Below are positions 40,230 through 49,053 of a stretch of 56,321 nucleotides of DNA, piece by piece; within the stretch, counting starts at the first letter, position 1, and every line of letters starts with the position of its first letter. The stretch is from JACVCS01 sp038328575 (GTDB lineage Bacteria; Planctomycetota; Phycisphaerae; Phycisphaerales; UBA1924). Location: contig JBBQMD010000013.1 of NCBI GenBank assembly GCA_038328575.1, forward strand, positions 1 through 56,321. Reading direction: 5' to 3'. The translations under genes were made by a program, and so were the position numbers. The notes beneath the pieces are model-generated. The model ran no database searches and was not told the DNA's origin. It worked only from the letters and a program-made list of their open reading frames with translations.

Positions 40230-41756
40230 TTAGCCTCGCAGCAGGGCCAGGGCCGACTGGGGCTGGCTGTTGGCCAGGCTCAGCGAGTTCTGCGCGGCCT
40301 GCGACAGGATCTGCGAACGGGTCAGGTTCGCGGTCTCGCTGGCGAAGTCCGCATCGCGGATCACCGACTCAGCCGCCGAGCTGTTCTCGAGGCTGACGTT
40401 GAGGTTGCGGACGGTGCTGCCAACGGTGTTCCGCTGGAAGGCACCGAGGCGACCACGCAGACCCGAGACCTGACGGATGCCTTCGTCAACCACCTTCGCG
40501 GCGTTGTCGAGGTTGCCGTCAACCACGTTGAACGCCTTGCCGCTGGCGAGGTTGCTGAGGAAGCCCAGGTCGCTGTTGCCCAGCTTGCGGGCGGCGACGT
40601 TCTGAATGCCCAAGGCGACCTTGCCGCCGACGTCAACCTTCGACGAGAGCTGGAACTCAGCGCCGCCGCCGGTGATGGTGAAGGCCGAGACGCTGCCCAG
40701 CGCAGTGGCCGTGGCCGTCCTCAGGGTGACCTCGACGTCGAGGAAGTCCGTGTTGACACGGATGTTCTTGCCCTTGGCGGTGGCGGCGACGCCATTGATG
40801 GTTGCGACCAGGTCCTGACCGCTGTCGCGGATGCCGTTCGTCGCCAGAGCAAAGGTTGAGGTGGCGACGGTGCCCGGGTTGACCGACGCGGCCGCGCCGC
40901 TCTGGCTGTAGATGCCCACGCCAGCTCCTGCGATAGAAGCCGCGTTGACGGTCTTCACCGACACGAACGAGTCGGAGCCGAAGTTGGTCGAGTTCAGGCG
41001 AATGTTCGTGATCGTACCCGAGGTGAAGGTCGAGGCCGAGACGCCTGTCACTTCCTTGTACGTGTTGATCGCGGCAGAGATCTGCGCCCGGGTGGTGCCC
41101 GAGGCGAACGACAACTCGCGGCTGCCCAGCTCGCCACCGACCTCGATGGTGAAGAGGCCGTTGGCGCCGCCGCCAAGGTCGAGCGTCGCGCCCGTCGAGA
41201 GGAAGAGCACGCCGGTCTGGGCGGACTTGGTCACCAGGGCCTGCACGGAAACCGTCGTCCCCTTGGCGACTTTGGCGGCGTTGACGCGGAAGTCGCTGAC
41301 GCCCGCCGCGACGCTGCTGGTGTTGAAGTCAAAGTTGCCGTTCAGGAGCTTGACGCCCTGGAAGTTGGTCGACTCGCTGATGCGGTCAACGGTCTGGAGG
41401 ATCGAGTCAATCTGGAGCTGATTCGCACCCTTCTCTTCGCGAGACAGACCGGCGTTGTTGGCGGTGCTGGTGACCAGGCCGCGCAGGTCGGTCAGCAGGT
41501 TGCTGAGCTCCTGAAGACCGCCTTCGGCGATGTTGACGAGCTGATCGGCGCGCTCGGCATTGGTGATGGCGGAGCTCAGGGCGGACTTCTCGGCGCGAAG
41601 GTTCTCGCTGGCGATGAGGCCTGCGGGGTCGTCCTTGCCGCGGTTGATGCGGACGCCGGTAGAGAGGCGCTCGAGCGTGGTGTTCAGGCTCTTGTTGTTG
41701 ATCTGAAGGTTGCGCTGAGCGATGAGACTGTTGGGATTCGTGTTGATGCGTGACAT
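40230..41756 (-). CDS. fliC: Flagellin
   Basis: 508 aa filament subunit. Conserved N-terminal D0/D1 helices (INTNPNSLIAQRNLQ, LERLSTGVRINRGKDDPAGL, RAEKSALSSAITNAERA) and C-terminal D1/D0 (SAAESVIRDADFASETANL, QSALALLRG); the middle ~250 residues are the variable surface domains. ATG 41756 has GGAGGA upstream; the frame runs further up to 41870 but starts there lack a signal. No fliD, fliS or csrA adjacent; single-gene unit with its own terminator. I found no convincing sigma-28 promoter. Confidence 0.97.
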   Translation of the reverse strand: MSRINTNPNSLIAQRNLQINNKSLNTTLERLSTGVRINRGKDDPAGLIASENLRAEKSALSSAITNAERADQLVNIAEGGLQELSNLLTDLRGLVTSTANNAGLSREEKGANQLQIDSILQTVDRISESTNFQGVKLLNGNFDFNTSSVAAGVSDFRVNAAKVAKGTTVSVQALVTKSAQTGVLFLSTGATLDLGGGANGLFTIEVGGELGSRELSFASGTTRAQISAAINTYKEVTGVSASTFTSGTITNIRLNSTNFGSDSFVSVKTVNAASIAGAGVGIYSQSGAAASVNPGTVATSTFALATNGIRDSGQDLVATINGVAATAKGKNIRVNTDFLDVEVTLRTATATALGSVSAFTITGGGAEFQLSSKVDVGGKVALGIQNVAARKLGNSDLGFLSNLASGKAFNVVDGNLDNAAKVVDEGIRQVSGLRGRLGAFQRNTVGSTVRNLNVSLENSSAAESVIRDADFASETANLTRSQILSQAAQNSLSLANSQPQSALALLRG

Positions 41757-42177
41757 GCTGAACTTCCTCCGTGTGCGAAAGGGCGCTTGAAGCCGCCGAC
41801 CACCCCGATGGTCGGGGCCCTGCTCCCGGCTCGCCATCGGGCGGCTCGGGTCGTGACGTCCGGCATCCATACCGGCCCGTCGTGCGTGGGCAACGCGCCC
41901 GCTCGCACCGAGCAGACATCGACGCTGCTGACGACGCCATTCACCGCTGGCAGCAGTCGCAAGAGCCCCAGAGCGGCGCAGACAGCACAGGCGAGCGGGT
42001 CGCTCCAGCCGGAGCTGGTTATCTGAACCGCGCCTCGCTGACGCTTGGGGTTATCGCTCCGTCAGGCTCGCACGGTCGTCCGAGAACGCCGGGCGACGCT
42101 CAATCAGCAATCCCACGACTCCGCTGCCCGCCTCGCGTTCCCTCTTCAGGCCCCGGTCCGGACGCTAAACTCTCTCC
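41757..42177. other. Divergent region between flagellin and accA, 421 bp
   Basis: Contains the flagellin ribosome site near 41765 and the accA -10 element (42166-42171). GATAA-like strings near 42016 and 42050 read on the minus strand are the nearest to a sigma-28 -10 but lack a matching -35. No RNA or ORF assigned. Confidence 0.4.
42166..42171 (+). promoter_or_regulatory. TAAACT -10 element, leaderless start of accA
   Basis: TANNNT hexamer 6 nt before ATG 42178, no ribosome site. Same hexamer as the tRNA-Leu promoter. Confidence 0.5.
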
Positions 42178-43242
42178 ATGTCCACGTTCTATCAGCTCGA
42201 CTTCGAGAAGCCGGTGCTCGAGATCGAACGCCAGATCGAGGCGGTCGAGAGCGACCTGCGCCGCGTGACCGCGCCGCCCTCGCTGACGGGCACAACAGAT
42301 GGGCCAATCGCCGAGGGCGGCTCGACGGTGCCGCAGGGCGCAGAGCTTGTTGGCGTGCCCGACGCGCAGGAGCTTGCGCGGCGCGTCGAAGAGCTGCGCC
42401 AGCAACGGCTGACGACGATCGCCGAGGTCTATCGGGGCATTAACGCCTGGCAGACCGTCCGCGTCGCGCGACACCCCAAGCGCCCGCAGACCCGCGACTA
42501 CATCGATCTGTTCTGCAAGGACTTCTGCGAACTCCACGGCGACCGACGCTTCGGCGACGATCCGGCCGTCGTCACCGGCTTCGCGCGCATCGGCCCGCAT
42601 CGCGTGCTCATCGTCGGCCATCAGAAGGGGCGCACGACGCAGGAGAAGCTCGCGTGCCACTTCGGCTGTGCGCACCCTGAGGGCTACCGCAAGGCGCTGC
42701 TCAAGATGAAGCTCGCCGAGAAGTTTCACGTCCCCATCGTCACGTTCGTTGACACCCAGGGCGCGTACCCCGGCCTCGGCGCTGAGGCGCGAGGCCAGGC
42801 CGAGGCCATCGCAGTGAACCTCCGCGAGATGTCCATGCTGCGCACGCCGATCGTCACCGTCGTGATCGGTGAGGGCGGCTCGGGCGGGGCGCTGGGGATC
42901 GCGATCGCCGATCGCGTCGCGATGATGCAGTTTGCCTGGTACTCGGTGATCAGCCCCGAGGGCTGCGCCGCCATCCTTTGGAAGCAGGCCAACGAGCAGA
43001 CCAACTCGCAGGCCGCGCGGGCGCTCAACCTCACTGCGACGGACAACCTCCGCCTAGGCATCGTGGATCACATCATCACCGAACCGCTGGGCGGCGCACA
43101 CCGCGACGCCAAAGCCGCGGCCAAGTCGATCGAGGATTATCTCTTGCGGGTGATCCCGGAACTCAAGGCGCTGGACACCGACACGCTGGTGAACCAGCGC
43201 TACGAGCGGTTCCGCAAGCTTGGGTCGTACGACGAGCTCTAG
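42178..43242 (+). CDS. accA: Acetyl-CoA carboxylase carboxyltransferase alpha subunit
   Basis: 354 aa. Together with AccD transfers the carboxyl group from carboxybiotin to acetyl-CoA, giving malonyl-CoA for fatty acid synthesis. Motifs: FEKPVLEIERQIE at the N-terminus, ARHPKRPQTRDYI, FCELHGDRRFGDDPAVV, FVDTQGAYPGLGAEARGQAEAI, IGEGGSGGALGIAI and WYSVISPEGCAAIL. About 30 residues longer than E. coli AccA through a linker at ~35-60. accD and accBC are elsewhere. Confidence 0.96.
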   Translation: MSTFYQLDFEKPVLEIERQIEAVESDLRRVTAPPSLTGTTDGPIAEGGSTVPQGAELVGVPDAQELARRVEELRQQRLTTIAEVYRGINAWQTVRVARHPKRPQTRDYIDLFCKDFCELHGDRRFGDDPAVVTGFARIGPHRVLIVGHQKGRTTQEKLACHFGCAHPEGYRKALLKMKLAEKFHVPIVTFVDTQGAYPGLGAEARGQAEAIAVNLREMSMLRTPIVTVVIGEGGSGGALGIAIADRVAMMQFAWYSVISPEGCAAILWKQANEQTNSQAARALNLTATDNLRLGIVDHIITEPLGGAHRDAKAAAKSIEDYLLRVIPELKALDTDTLVNQRYERFRKLGSYDEL

Positions 43243-43414
43243 ACCGGGATTCGAGGCGTCACGCGAACGTGCTCTCGCTGAGACTGCCCATCGACCCGCC
43301 CGCGTTGACACATTTCCGGACGCTGTCCGGGCGTTTTGGCCGCGATGATCCCACTTGCCGCCCGGCGCCCGAGATCTCCCGCAACCACGCCGCAACCCGG
43401 CCCGATCATTCGGG

Positions 43415-43420
43415 TATGGT
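43415..43420 (+). promoter_or_regulatory. TATGGT -10 element of the M16-like gene
   Basis: TANNNT hexamer 7 nt before ATG 43428. It overlaps the in-frame ATG at 43416, which argues for 43428 as the start. Confidence 0.4.
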
Positions 43421-43427
43421 TGATGTG

Positions 43428-45047
43428 ATGACCACTCGGCGTGAGCCGCGCACCGCCCTTCACTCGGGCAGCCCAGCGCAGCCAATCGCGAGCTCGATGC
43501 CCGCGCCGGCCCCACGGCCCGCGCGATGGCTCGCGATGTGTTCACTCTTGCTCACCGCCGGCGCATTGGGCGCTGCGCCCATCCCCACGCTCATCGTCCC
43601 AGCCGCGCTGCAAACGGCCGATCCGACGCTCCCCGCGTCAGACCTCAGCGGATCCGAGCCCGCGACGCCGCTGACCGTTACCAGCGTCACGCTGTATCGC
43701 GACGCGGGGGTGCGCTCGTTCTGGCTGTCGAACAACATCCGCTTGCACGTGCGCGCCATGCCCGGCAGCCAGGGCGTCTCGATGTGCATCCGCGCCTTGG
43801 GTGGCGAACTGCACGAGACCAGCGCGACGCGCGGCCTCACCGCCGCCGCCGCGGGCGCGTGGCAGACTGATCTTCCGGGCAACCGTCCGCTGCTGGTGAC
43901 TGTCGGGGCCGAGAGCATCGCCATGCGCTGGCAGGGGGACGCCTCGGGGCTGGCCCGTCCGTTGCAGTACGCCGCGACACTGTTCACGAACCCGACGGCG
44001 GACGAATCTCGATGGGACACGGTTCAGGCCGCGGCGATCGCGCGAGCCCAGCGCGGCCCACTGGGCGAGGGCACGTCGCTCAACGCGGCGCTCAGCGGCT
44101 CGCAAGACCTGCGTGCGCTCCCGGCGCGAGTTGACGTGGTGGAACGATGGACCGCGCGCGACGCGGATCGTTGGCTGAAGCGCGTCTTGGCCGATGCGCC
44201 GATCGAGATGGCGATCGCTGGCGACATCACCGTTGAACAGGCCCTGTCGCTCGTGCAGCAGCACCTTGCGGGCGTTCGCTCACCGGGGCGCGTGAGCGAG
44301 CAGACGCACGCGGCGCTGCGCGTCTCGTTCCCGCGCACTCGCGGCGGCGTAGCGCTGGTCAAGGGCTTCCGCCCGCCACGAGGCGTGGTCCACCTGTCGT
44401 TGCCCGGGCCAGACACCCGCGACCTGCGGGGCGTACGCGAGGCAACGCTCGCCTGCGCCATCTTGAAGGAACGCCTGAACGCGATGCTCAAGGCCGACCC
44501 GGCGGCGCCGGCGGGTGCCGCCACCGGTCCTCGCGGCTCGATCATCGCGCTCAACCCCTCGCCATCCCGCGCCTTCACCGGTCAGGGCACGATCTTCGTC
44601 ACGGTGCGCCTGGACAACGCCGACGACTCAGAGCGCCAGCGCGAGCAACTCGTCGGCATGATCGACGACGCAATCACTTCGATGACGACCCCTGCGGGGA
44701 TCGACGCGGCGCAGTTGGCCCGGGCCGTGCGTTCGGTGAGCGACGAGGCGCAGACGCGGCTGAAAGTCCCCGACTATTGGGCGGTCGTCCTCTCGTTTGC
44801 AGATTTCTACTCGCTCTCGCCCGATGCGCTCGCGGGGGCTGGTGCTGAATATCGCGCATTGACTGTTAGCGATGTTCGCGCTGGCGCCTTGAAATTCGGC
44901 GGCGGGCAATCTGTCCGCGTCGCGGTCATGTCGCCGCAGTCGGGCACCGTCGCAACGCAAGGCCCCGGCGAGCCCGGCTATCCCACTAGCACCGCTGGCG
45001 ATCGCCCGGACATCGTGGACGTCACCGATCGCCCAGAGCGGCCCTGA
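43428..45047 (+). CDS. Secreted M16-like protein without a zinc site
   Basis: 539 aa. Signal-type segment at ~33-50 (WLAMCSLLLTAGALGAAP). The body (VTLYRDAGVRSFWLSNNIRLHVR, RALGGELHETSATRGLTAAAAGA, IAGDITVEQALSLVQQHL) has the layout of an M16 peptidase C-terminal module, but no HxxEH motif exists, so it is presumably not a peptidase; non-catalytic M16 halves normally pair with an active partner. The closest candidate in this window is the complete M16 protein at 681, though the two are far apart. Follows accA by 185 bp. Confidence 0.68.
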   Translation: MTTRREPRTALHSGSPAQPIASSMPAPAPRPARWLAMCSLLLTAGALGAAPIPTLIVPAALQTADPTLPASDLSGSEPATPLTVTSVTLYRDAGVRSFWLSNNIRLHVRAMPGSQGVSMCIRALGGELHETSATRGLTAAAAGAWQTDLPGNRPLLVTVGAESIAMRWQGDASGLARPLQYAATLFTNPTADESRWDTVQAAAIARAQRGPLGEGTSLNAALSGSQDLRALPARVDVVERWTARDADRWLKRVLADAPIEMAIAGDITVEQALSLVQQHLAGVRSPGRVSEQTHAALRVSFPRTRGGVALVKGFRPPRGVVHLSLPGPDTRDLRGVREATLACAILKERLNAMLKADPAAPAGAATGPRGSIIALNPSPSRAFTGQGTIFVTVRLDNADDSERQREQLVGMIDDAITSMTTPAGIDAAQLARAVRSVSDEAQTRLKVPDYWAVVLSFADFYSLSPDALAGAGAEYRALTVSDVRAGALKFGGGQSVRVAVMSPQSGTVATQGPGEPGYPTSTAGDRPDIVDVTDRPERP

Positions 45048-45133
45048 GACACGACAAACGCACGTCGCACAACCCGACGCCGTTCCCTCCAAACTTTGAT
45101 TGCAATCCAACTGACGAGCAGCAGGCTGGCGGC

Positions 45134-45769
45134 TTACCGCATCACCCAACGATCTTCAGTCACCGGAATCGAGCCGCCCTTGAGATTCGCGGCGTCGCCG
45201 ATCGCTTTGTACGTCAGAGAGCGCGTCTTGCGCAGCACGACGCCCTCAGCGTCCTTCGGTGTTGGGGGCTTGACCGTCACGCTCTCGCCACTGAAGCCCG
45301 CGGCATACACCGTGAACTCTCCCGGACGCAGGTTCTCTGCTGTCCAGATCGCGATCCCCGCCTTGGCATTCTCTTCGCCCTGGAGCAGAGGCCCGATGAT
45401 GGCGATCTGGTCCTGCAGCTCGGCGTTGTTCGCCGCGGCCAACACGGCTTTGGTCGCTTCGGCGTTGACGCCCTTGCCCGAGCGAATAACCTGTCCGTCG
45501 TCGGTCACCATGTCAAACGTGGGAGCGAAAAGGACGTCCTGGCCAGCGTTGTTCTGGGCGGTGTACGTCATGTAGTAGTACGCCGTGGGGCCGGCGGGGG
45601 TCTCGACGGTCACGACGCGGATGGGGCTGAAGGTCGAGCGCACTTCCCACCGGTTCGGGATGACCTCGGGCTCCGGGGCCGCCAGCGCGCGGCTTGCCAC
45701 AGCGCCTACGGGCAGACCCGTCAACATGACCAAGGCCAAGACAGACGCACCGCGGTGGAGCAGAGCCAT
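45134..45769 (-). CDS. Conserved planctomycete hypothetical protein, secreted
   Basis: 211 aa. Signal peptide to about residue 31 (ALAAPEPEVIPNRWEV). The body, VTVETPAGPTAYYYMTYTAQNN, VLFAPTFDMVTDDGQVI, QIAIIGPLLQGEENAK, FTVYAAGFSGESVTV and the end WVMR, is a conserved planctomycete pattern I recognise without a known function; predicted Ig-like beta fold. ATG 45769 follows GAAAGGGATC. It has a clear upstream promoter and is divergent from the GNAT gene. Confidence 0.78.
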   Translation of the reverse strand: MALLHRGASVLALVMLTGLPVGAVASRALAAPEPEVIPNRWEVRSTFSPIRVVTVETPAGPTAYYYMTYTAQNNAGQDVLFAPTFDMVTDDGQVIRSGKGVNAEATKAVLAAANNAELQDQIAIIGPLLQGEENAKAGIAIWTAENLRPGEFTVYAAGFSGESVTVKPPTPKDAEGVVLRKTRSLTYKAIGDAANLKGGSIPVTEDRWVMR

Positions 45770-45800
45770 CACGATCCCTTTCAAAAGCGCCCAGAGAGAG

Positions 45801-45828
45801 AGTGTACACACCCTAGCCTCGCCTGCAA
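45801..45828 (-). promoter_or_regulatory. Promoter of the conserved hypothetical gene
   Basis: Minus strand: TTGCAG, 16-nt spacer, TACACT. Leader of about 25 nt carrying the ribosome site, i.e. a conventional leadered transcript that still uses a TANNNT -10. Confidence 0.55.
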
Positions 45829-45891
45829 AGGGCGGATTTCTACGCGCCGGGCAGGATCGCCCGGGCGGTGACGCCTTCAATCAACGATCGC

Positions 45892-46941
45892 ATGACGCTC
45901 GCCACCACCAATCCAGGGCACGCCCCCAGCCCCACCGGCCCGCGGGTGGTGCGGGTCGATGATTCCTTGCGCCCGCTGGCCATCGCGCGGCTGCTGGGCG
46001 TCCGCCCGGGCGACTCCAACGTCCGCACGTTTATCGAGTCCTCCGCCCGCGAGGGGGACGACCTTCGCCAGCTCTGGTGTACGCTGTCAGCCGTCGGCCG
46101 ACCGGTTCACGCGCTGTTGGCCATGGCAAGCCCCGGACGCACGGCGATGTTCTTCCTGAGCCCTGACGACGCCTTGGCGCTTCACGAGACGGGTGATCGG
46201 GCGCGACTGGCCGGAACTCCTGCGATTGAGGAGCGCGCGACCTTGGTGGCCCACGCCTCGGGCGTGCTGAGCGGCGCGATCCGCGAAGCGACGCCCCCGG
46301 GCGCGTTGGGGCTGCCCAAGTACGCGATGGCGCAGGCGTTGCTGGAGCCATCGCAGCCGGAACTCGTCGACTCGTTTCTCGCGGGCGGATTCTCGCGCCT
46401 GGCATCGCTGGCGTACATGCGGCGGGAGATCCCGCGTCGAGCCCTGTTTGAAGAACCGGAGCTTCCGCCGGGGTATTCGCTGGTGCCGTTGAGCACACTG
46501 AGCGAAGAAGACGCCGAGGATTCTCTGATCCGTTCGCTGGAGCTCAGCTATGTCGAGACGCTGGATTGCCCTGAACTCTGCAGACTGCGGACCATCGATG
46601 ACGTGATCGAGTCGCACCGTTCGGTCGGCGAGTACGACCCGCGCCTGTGGTACGTGCTGCTCAGAGACGGTGCCCCGGCCGGGTGCATGCTGCTGACGGT
46701 TTGCCCAACCCAGCAGATGATCGAGCTGGTGTACATGGGCCTGGCGCCCATGGCCCGTGGCAAGGGCCTGGCCACCGCCATGCTTCGTTTCGGGCTCAAC
46801 AGGCTGGCGGGGCGTTCGGAAAAGTACCTGGCCTGCGCCGTGGACGAGGCCAACGTGCCAGCCAGCCGCTTGTACCAGTCGCTGCGCATGAAGACCTTTA
46901 CGCGGCGCATCGCGCTGGTTCGGGGTTTGAACAACCCGTAA
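45892..46941 (+). CDS. GNAT-family N-acetyltransferase
   Basis: 349 aa from ATG 45892; GTG 45868 would give 357 aa and neither start has a good ribosome site. The C-terminal ~160 residues form a GNAT domain: WYVLLRDGAPAGCMLL, MIELVYMGLAPMARGKGLATAML with the acetyl-CoA pyrophosphate loop RGKGLA, and a final strand CAVDEANVPASRLYQ. The N-terminal half resembles a second, degenerate GNAT-like domain (ALLAMASPGRTAMFFL, LVDSFLAGGFSRLASLAYM). Substrate unknown. Divergent from 45769 and upstream of the dnaA leader. Confidence 0.8.
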   Translation: MTLATTNPGHAPSPTGPRVVRVDDSLRPLAIARLLGVRPGDSNVRTFIESSAREGDDLRQLWCTLSAVGRPVHALLAMASPGRTAMFFLSPDDALALHETGDRARLAGTPAIEERATLVAHASGVLSGAIREATPPGALGLPKYAMAQALLEPSQPELVDSFLAGGFSRLASLAYMRREIPRRALFEEPELPPGYSLVPLSTLSEEDAEDSLIRSLELSYVETLDCPELCRLRTIDDVIESHRSVGEYDPRLWYVLLRDGAPAGCMLLTVCPTQQMIELVYMGLAPMARGKGLATAMLRFGLNRLAGRSEKYLACAVDEANVPASRLYQSLRMKTFTRRIALVRGLNNP

Positions 46942-47351
46942 GTCGGCGCACGGTTCGCGATTGGGTGGACGCGTAAATCGCTGCAAGAACGCCACTTGCG
47001 CGATCTCCCGAGGTTGTCCACCTGACGGTCGTCGGATCACGTCCGGAGCGTTGAGAACTTTTTTTACGGGTCCTTTGTTCCGTGTTTTGCGGTGCGGATC
47101 GCGTTGTGGATTCGTTTTTTCACTCCGTCGGGCTTGAGCGGTGTGAAGGTCGTGTTATCTTCTCCGACCGGCCACGGATTCGGCCGACGACCTCGCCCAC
47201 CGGCGCAACCCGCAGACGCGGAGCCACCCGGTTGGCGACTCGGTGTGAACGGATTCGACCCACCATCAAGCGTTCTCGTCATGACGTTCACGTCGGCGAT
47301 CTGGCCGTGCGTGAGGCGGTACGTCTGACGCCAGCCCAACAGGAGCTTCAC
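46942..47351. other. dnaA upstream region, 410 bp
   Basis: Relatively AT-rich around 47055-47125 (T-runs at 47060 and 47114). DnaA-box-like sequences TTGTCCACC (47014) and TGTGGATTC (47106, minus orientation) are each 2 mismatches from consensus, so DnaA autoregulation is possible but I do not see the cluster of boxes an origin would need. Promoter at 47134-47161, then a leader of about 185 nt. Confidence 0.5.
47134..47161 (+). promoter_or_regulatory. Candidate dnaA promoter
   Basis: TTGAGC, 16-nt spacer, TATCTT. Between the box-like sequences and the coding start. Confidence 0.4.
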
Positions 47352-49046
47352 GTGCAGGCACGTGACGCGGCGATCTCCATCCTCCCCCGCTCGTCCTCCA
47401 GCGGCATCGATCTTCACAATGTCCGTGCTCAGCGCATCACCGATCGCCCCACACGCACGCCCGACGTTCAAGCGCCCGATGCGCTTGTTTCACCTGTCAC
47501 GCCCCCCACCAGCGGCGGCCAGCCCGCGATCGCGCCGGCGAGCGGCGTTGACCCCGCCGCGGGCCCGCGTCTGGAGCTGCTCCTGCGCGAGCGCCTGGGC
47601 CCGGAAAAACTCGGCCGCTATCTGCGCGGCGGGCGCGCCATTGAACTCACTGCGCAGGGCGAGGTTGTGGTCAGCGTGTGCAGTCCGATGGTCGCTGCGA
47701 TCGTCGAGAAGGACTTCTCGCCGGTGATCTGCGCCGCCGCGAGCGAGGTGCTGGGCCGGCCGGTGACATTTCTGCGCGTGAAGCTGATCCCGAACGTGGT
47801 CGCGCCCGTCTCCAGTGTCGCCGCTCTGAGCCGCGCGCAGCCGCTGAACGCACCCGCCGGCTCGCGCATCCACACCACCCGCGCCCGCGCGCTTTTCCAG
47901 CCCATGCGCTATCGCATGAGCGACGTCGTGCAGGGCCCCTTCAATCGCCTCGCGGCGGAGTCCGCACGTCGGCACGCCCTGAGCGAGTCTGGCTGTTTGA
48001 TGCTCGTGGTTCACGCGGGCGTGGGCATGGGCAAGACGCACCTGCTGCACGCGCTGGCCAGCGAGGCCGCGCTTCGTGAGCCGGGGCACTCGATCGTCGT
48101 GACGACGGCGGAGCAGTTCGTGAACGAGTTCGTGATGTCCTGCAAGCTCAAGCAGATGGACAACTTCCGGCGCAAGTTCCGGCGCGCCGATCTGCTGTGC
48201 ATCGATGACGTGCAGAGCCTGGTGGGCAAGACCGCGACGCAGCAGGAACTGGTCGCGACGATCGACAGCGTGCAGCAGCGGCGCGGGCGCGTCGCGCTGA
48301 CATCTGACCGCCAGCCCCGCCACGTCGCGGGCTTGAACGAGGCGTTGGCCAGCCGCCTCAGCAGCGGGCTTGTGGTGGGCATCTCGACGCTGGATCAGGA
48401 GAGCATCGGGCGTGTGATCAGCACGCTGGCGACGCGGCGCACGCTGGTGCTGGAGAACGAAGCGCTGACATTTCTGACGCACGCCGCGACGACGGCGCGC
48501 ACGCCCGAGCGCCCGGTGCCGAGCATCCGCGACCTTGAGGGCCTGGTCACGAAGGTCGAGGCGGTCCACAGGTTGCTCTCGGGCGCCGGATCCAGCGCCT
48601 CACCGATGGGGCACGCGACGGGGCGGGTGGGCGTGCTGAGCGCTCGTCAGGCGCTGGGCCAGGCCGCGAGTTCGCTGATCACCGATCGCAAAGCACAGGG
48701 CGAGCGCGACGCCCGCCCGCGGGCCTTGCAGATGTCCGATATTGTCCGCGTTGTGTGCGAGCGCCTGGCGATCGACGCGCCGGAGCTTGCCAACAAGCAC
48801 CGCCACCCGCGCGTCGTGCTGGCCCGCTCGCTCTGCACGCACCTTGCTCGCGCCACCATCGGCATGAGCTACCCCGAGATCGCCCGCTCGCTCGGACGCC
48901 CCAACCACTCCACCGTGCTCACCGCCCACCAGCGCATCCGTCGCCAGATCACCGACGGCGTCATCGTCGGGGGCATCACCCAGCCCGTGCGTCAGCTCGT
49001 CGAATCACTCCTCAGCGAACTCTCGCCCAGAGCGGTCGCGCGCTGA
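47352..49046 (+). CDS. dnaA: Chromosomal replication initiator DnaA (divergent)
   Basis: 564 aa from GTG 47352, which has AGGAG 6 nt upstream; the frame is open to 47082 but that part is Arg-rich and not DnaA-like. Domain I ~60-140 (RLELLLRERLGPEKLGRYL, VVSVCSPMVAAIVEKDF), linker, AAA+ domain III with Walker A GVGMGKTH (~223-230), Walker B LLCIDDVQ (~284), ALTSDRQPRHVAGLNEALASRL, and domain IV: KHRHPRVVLARSL, GMSYPEIARSLGRPNHSTVL. The last motif corresponds to the DNA-binding signature GGRDHTTVLHA but with GRPNHSTVLTA, so box recognition may be altered. Could be the main initiator or a paralogue; dnaN, recF and rpmH are not adjacent. Confidence 0.88.
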   Translation: MQARDAAISILPRSSSSGIDLHNVRAQRITDRPTRTPDVQAPDALVSPVTPPTSGGQPAIAPASGVDPAAGPRLELLLRERLGPEKLGRYLRGGRAIELTAQGEVVVSVCSPMVAAIVEKDFSPVICAAASEVLGRPVTFLRVKLIPNVVAPVSSVAALSRAQPLNAPAGSRIHTTRARALFQPMRYRMSDVVQGPFNRLAAESARRHALSESGCLMLVVHAGVGMGKTHLLHALASEAALREPGHSIVVTTAEQFVNEFVMSCKLKQMDNFRRKFRRADLLCIDDVQSLVGKTATQQELVATIDSVQQRRGRVALTSDRQPRHVAGLNEALASRLSSGLVVGISTLDQESIGRVISTLATRRTLVLENEALTFLTHAATTARTPERPVPSIRDLEGLVTKVEAVHRLLSGAGSSASPMGHATGRVGVLSARQALGQAASSLITDRKAQGERDARPRALQMSDIVRVVCERLAIDAPELANKHRHPRVVLARSLCTHLARATIGMSYPEIARSLGRPNHSTVLTAHQRIRRQITDGVIVGGITQPVRQLVESLLSELSPRAVAR

Positions 49047-49053
49047 GCGTCGC

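Noticed and set aside
41757..42177. Sigma-28 promoter for flagellin
   Set aside because: GATAA-like strings exist on the minus strand but no TAAA-type -35 at the right distance.
46942..47351. Replication origin oriC
   Set aside because: Only two imperfect DnaA boxes and a moderate AT bias; no cluster of boxes and no dnaN/recF neighbours.
47082..47351. 90-codon N-terminal extension of DnaA
   Set aside because: The added sequence is Arg-rich with no DnaA similarity, overlaps the promoter candidate, and GTG 47352 has a good AGGAG site.
47490..48569. Long minus-strand frame opposite dnaA
   Set aside because: Composition is Arg/His/Ala-rich without motifs, while the plus strand shows clear AAA+ motifs.
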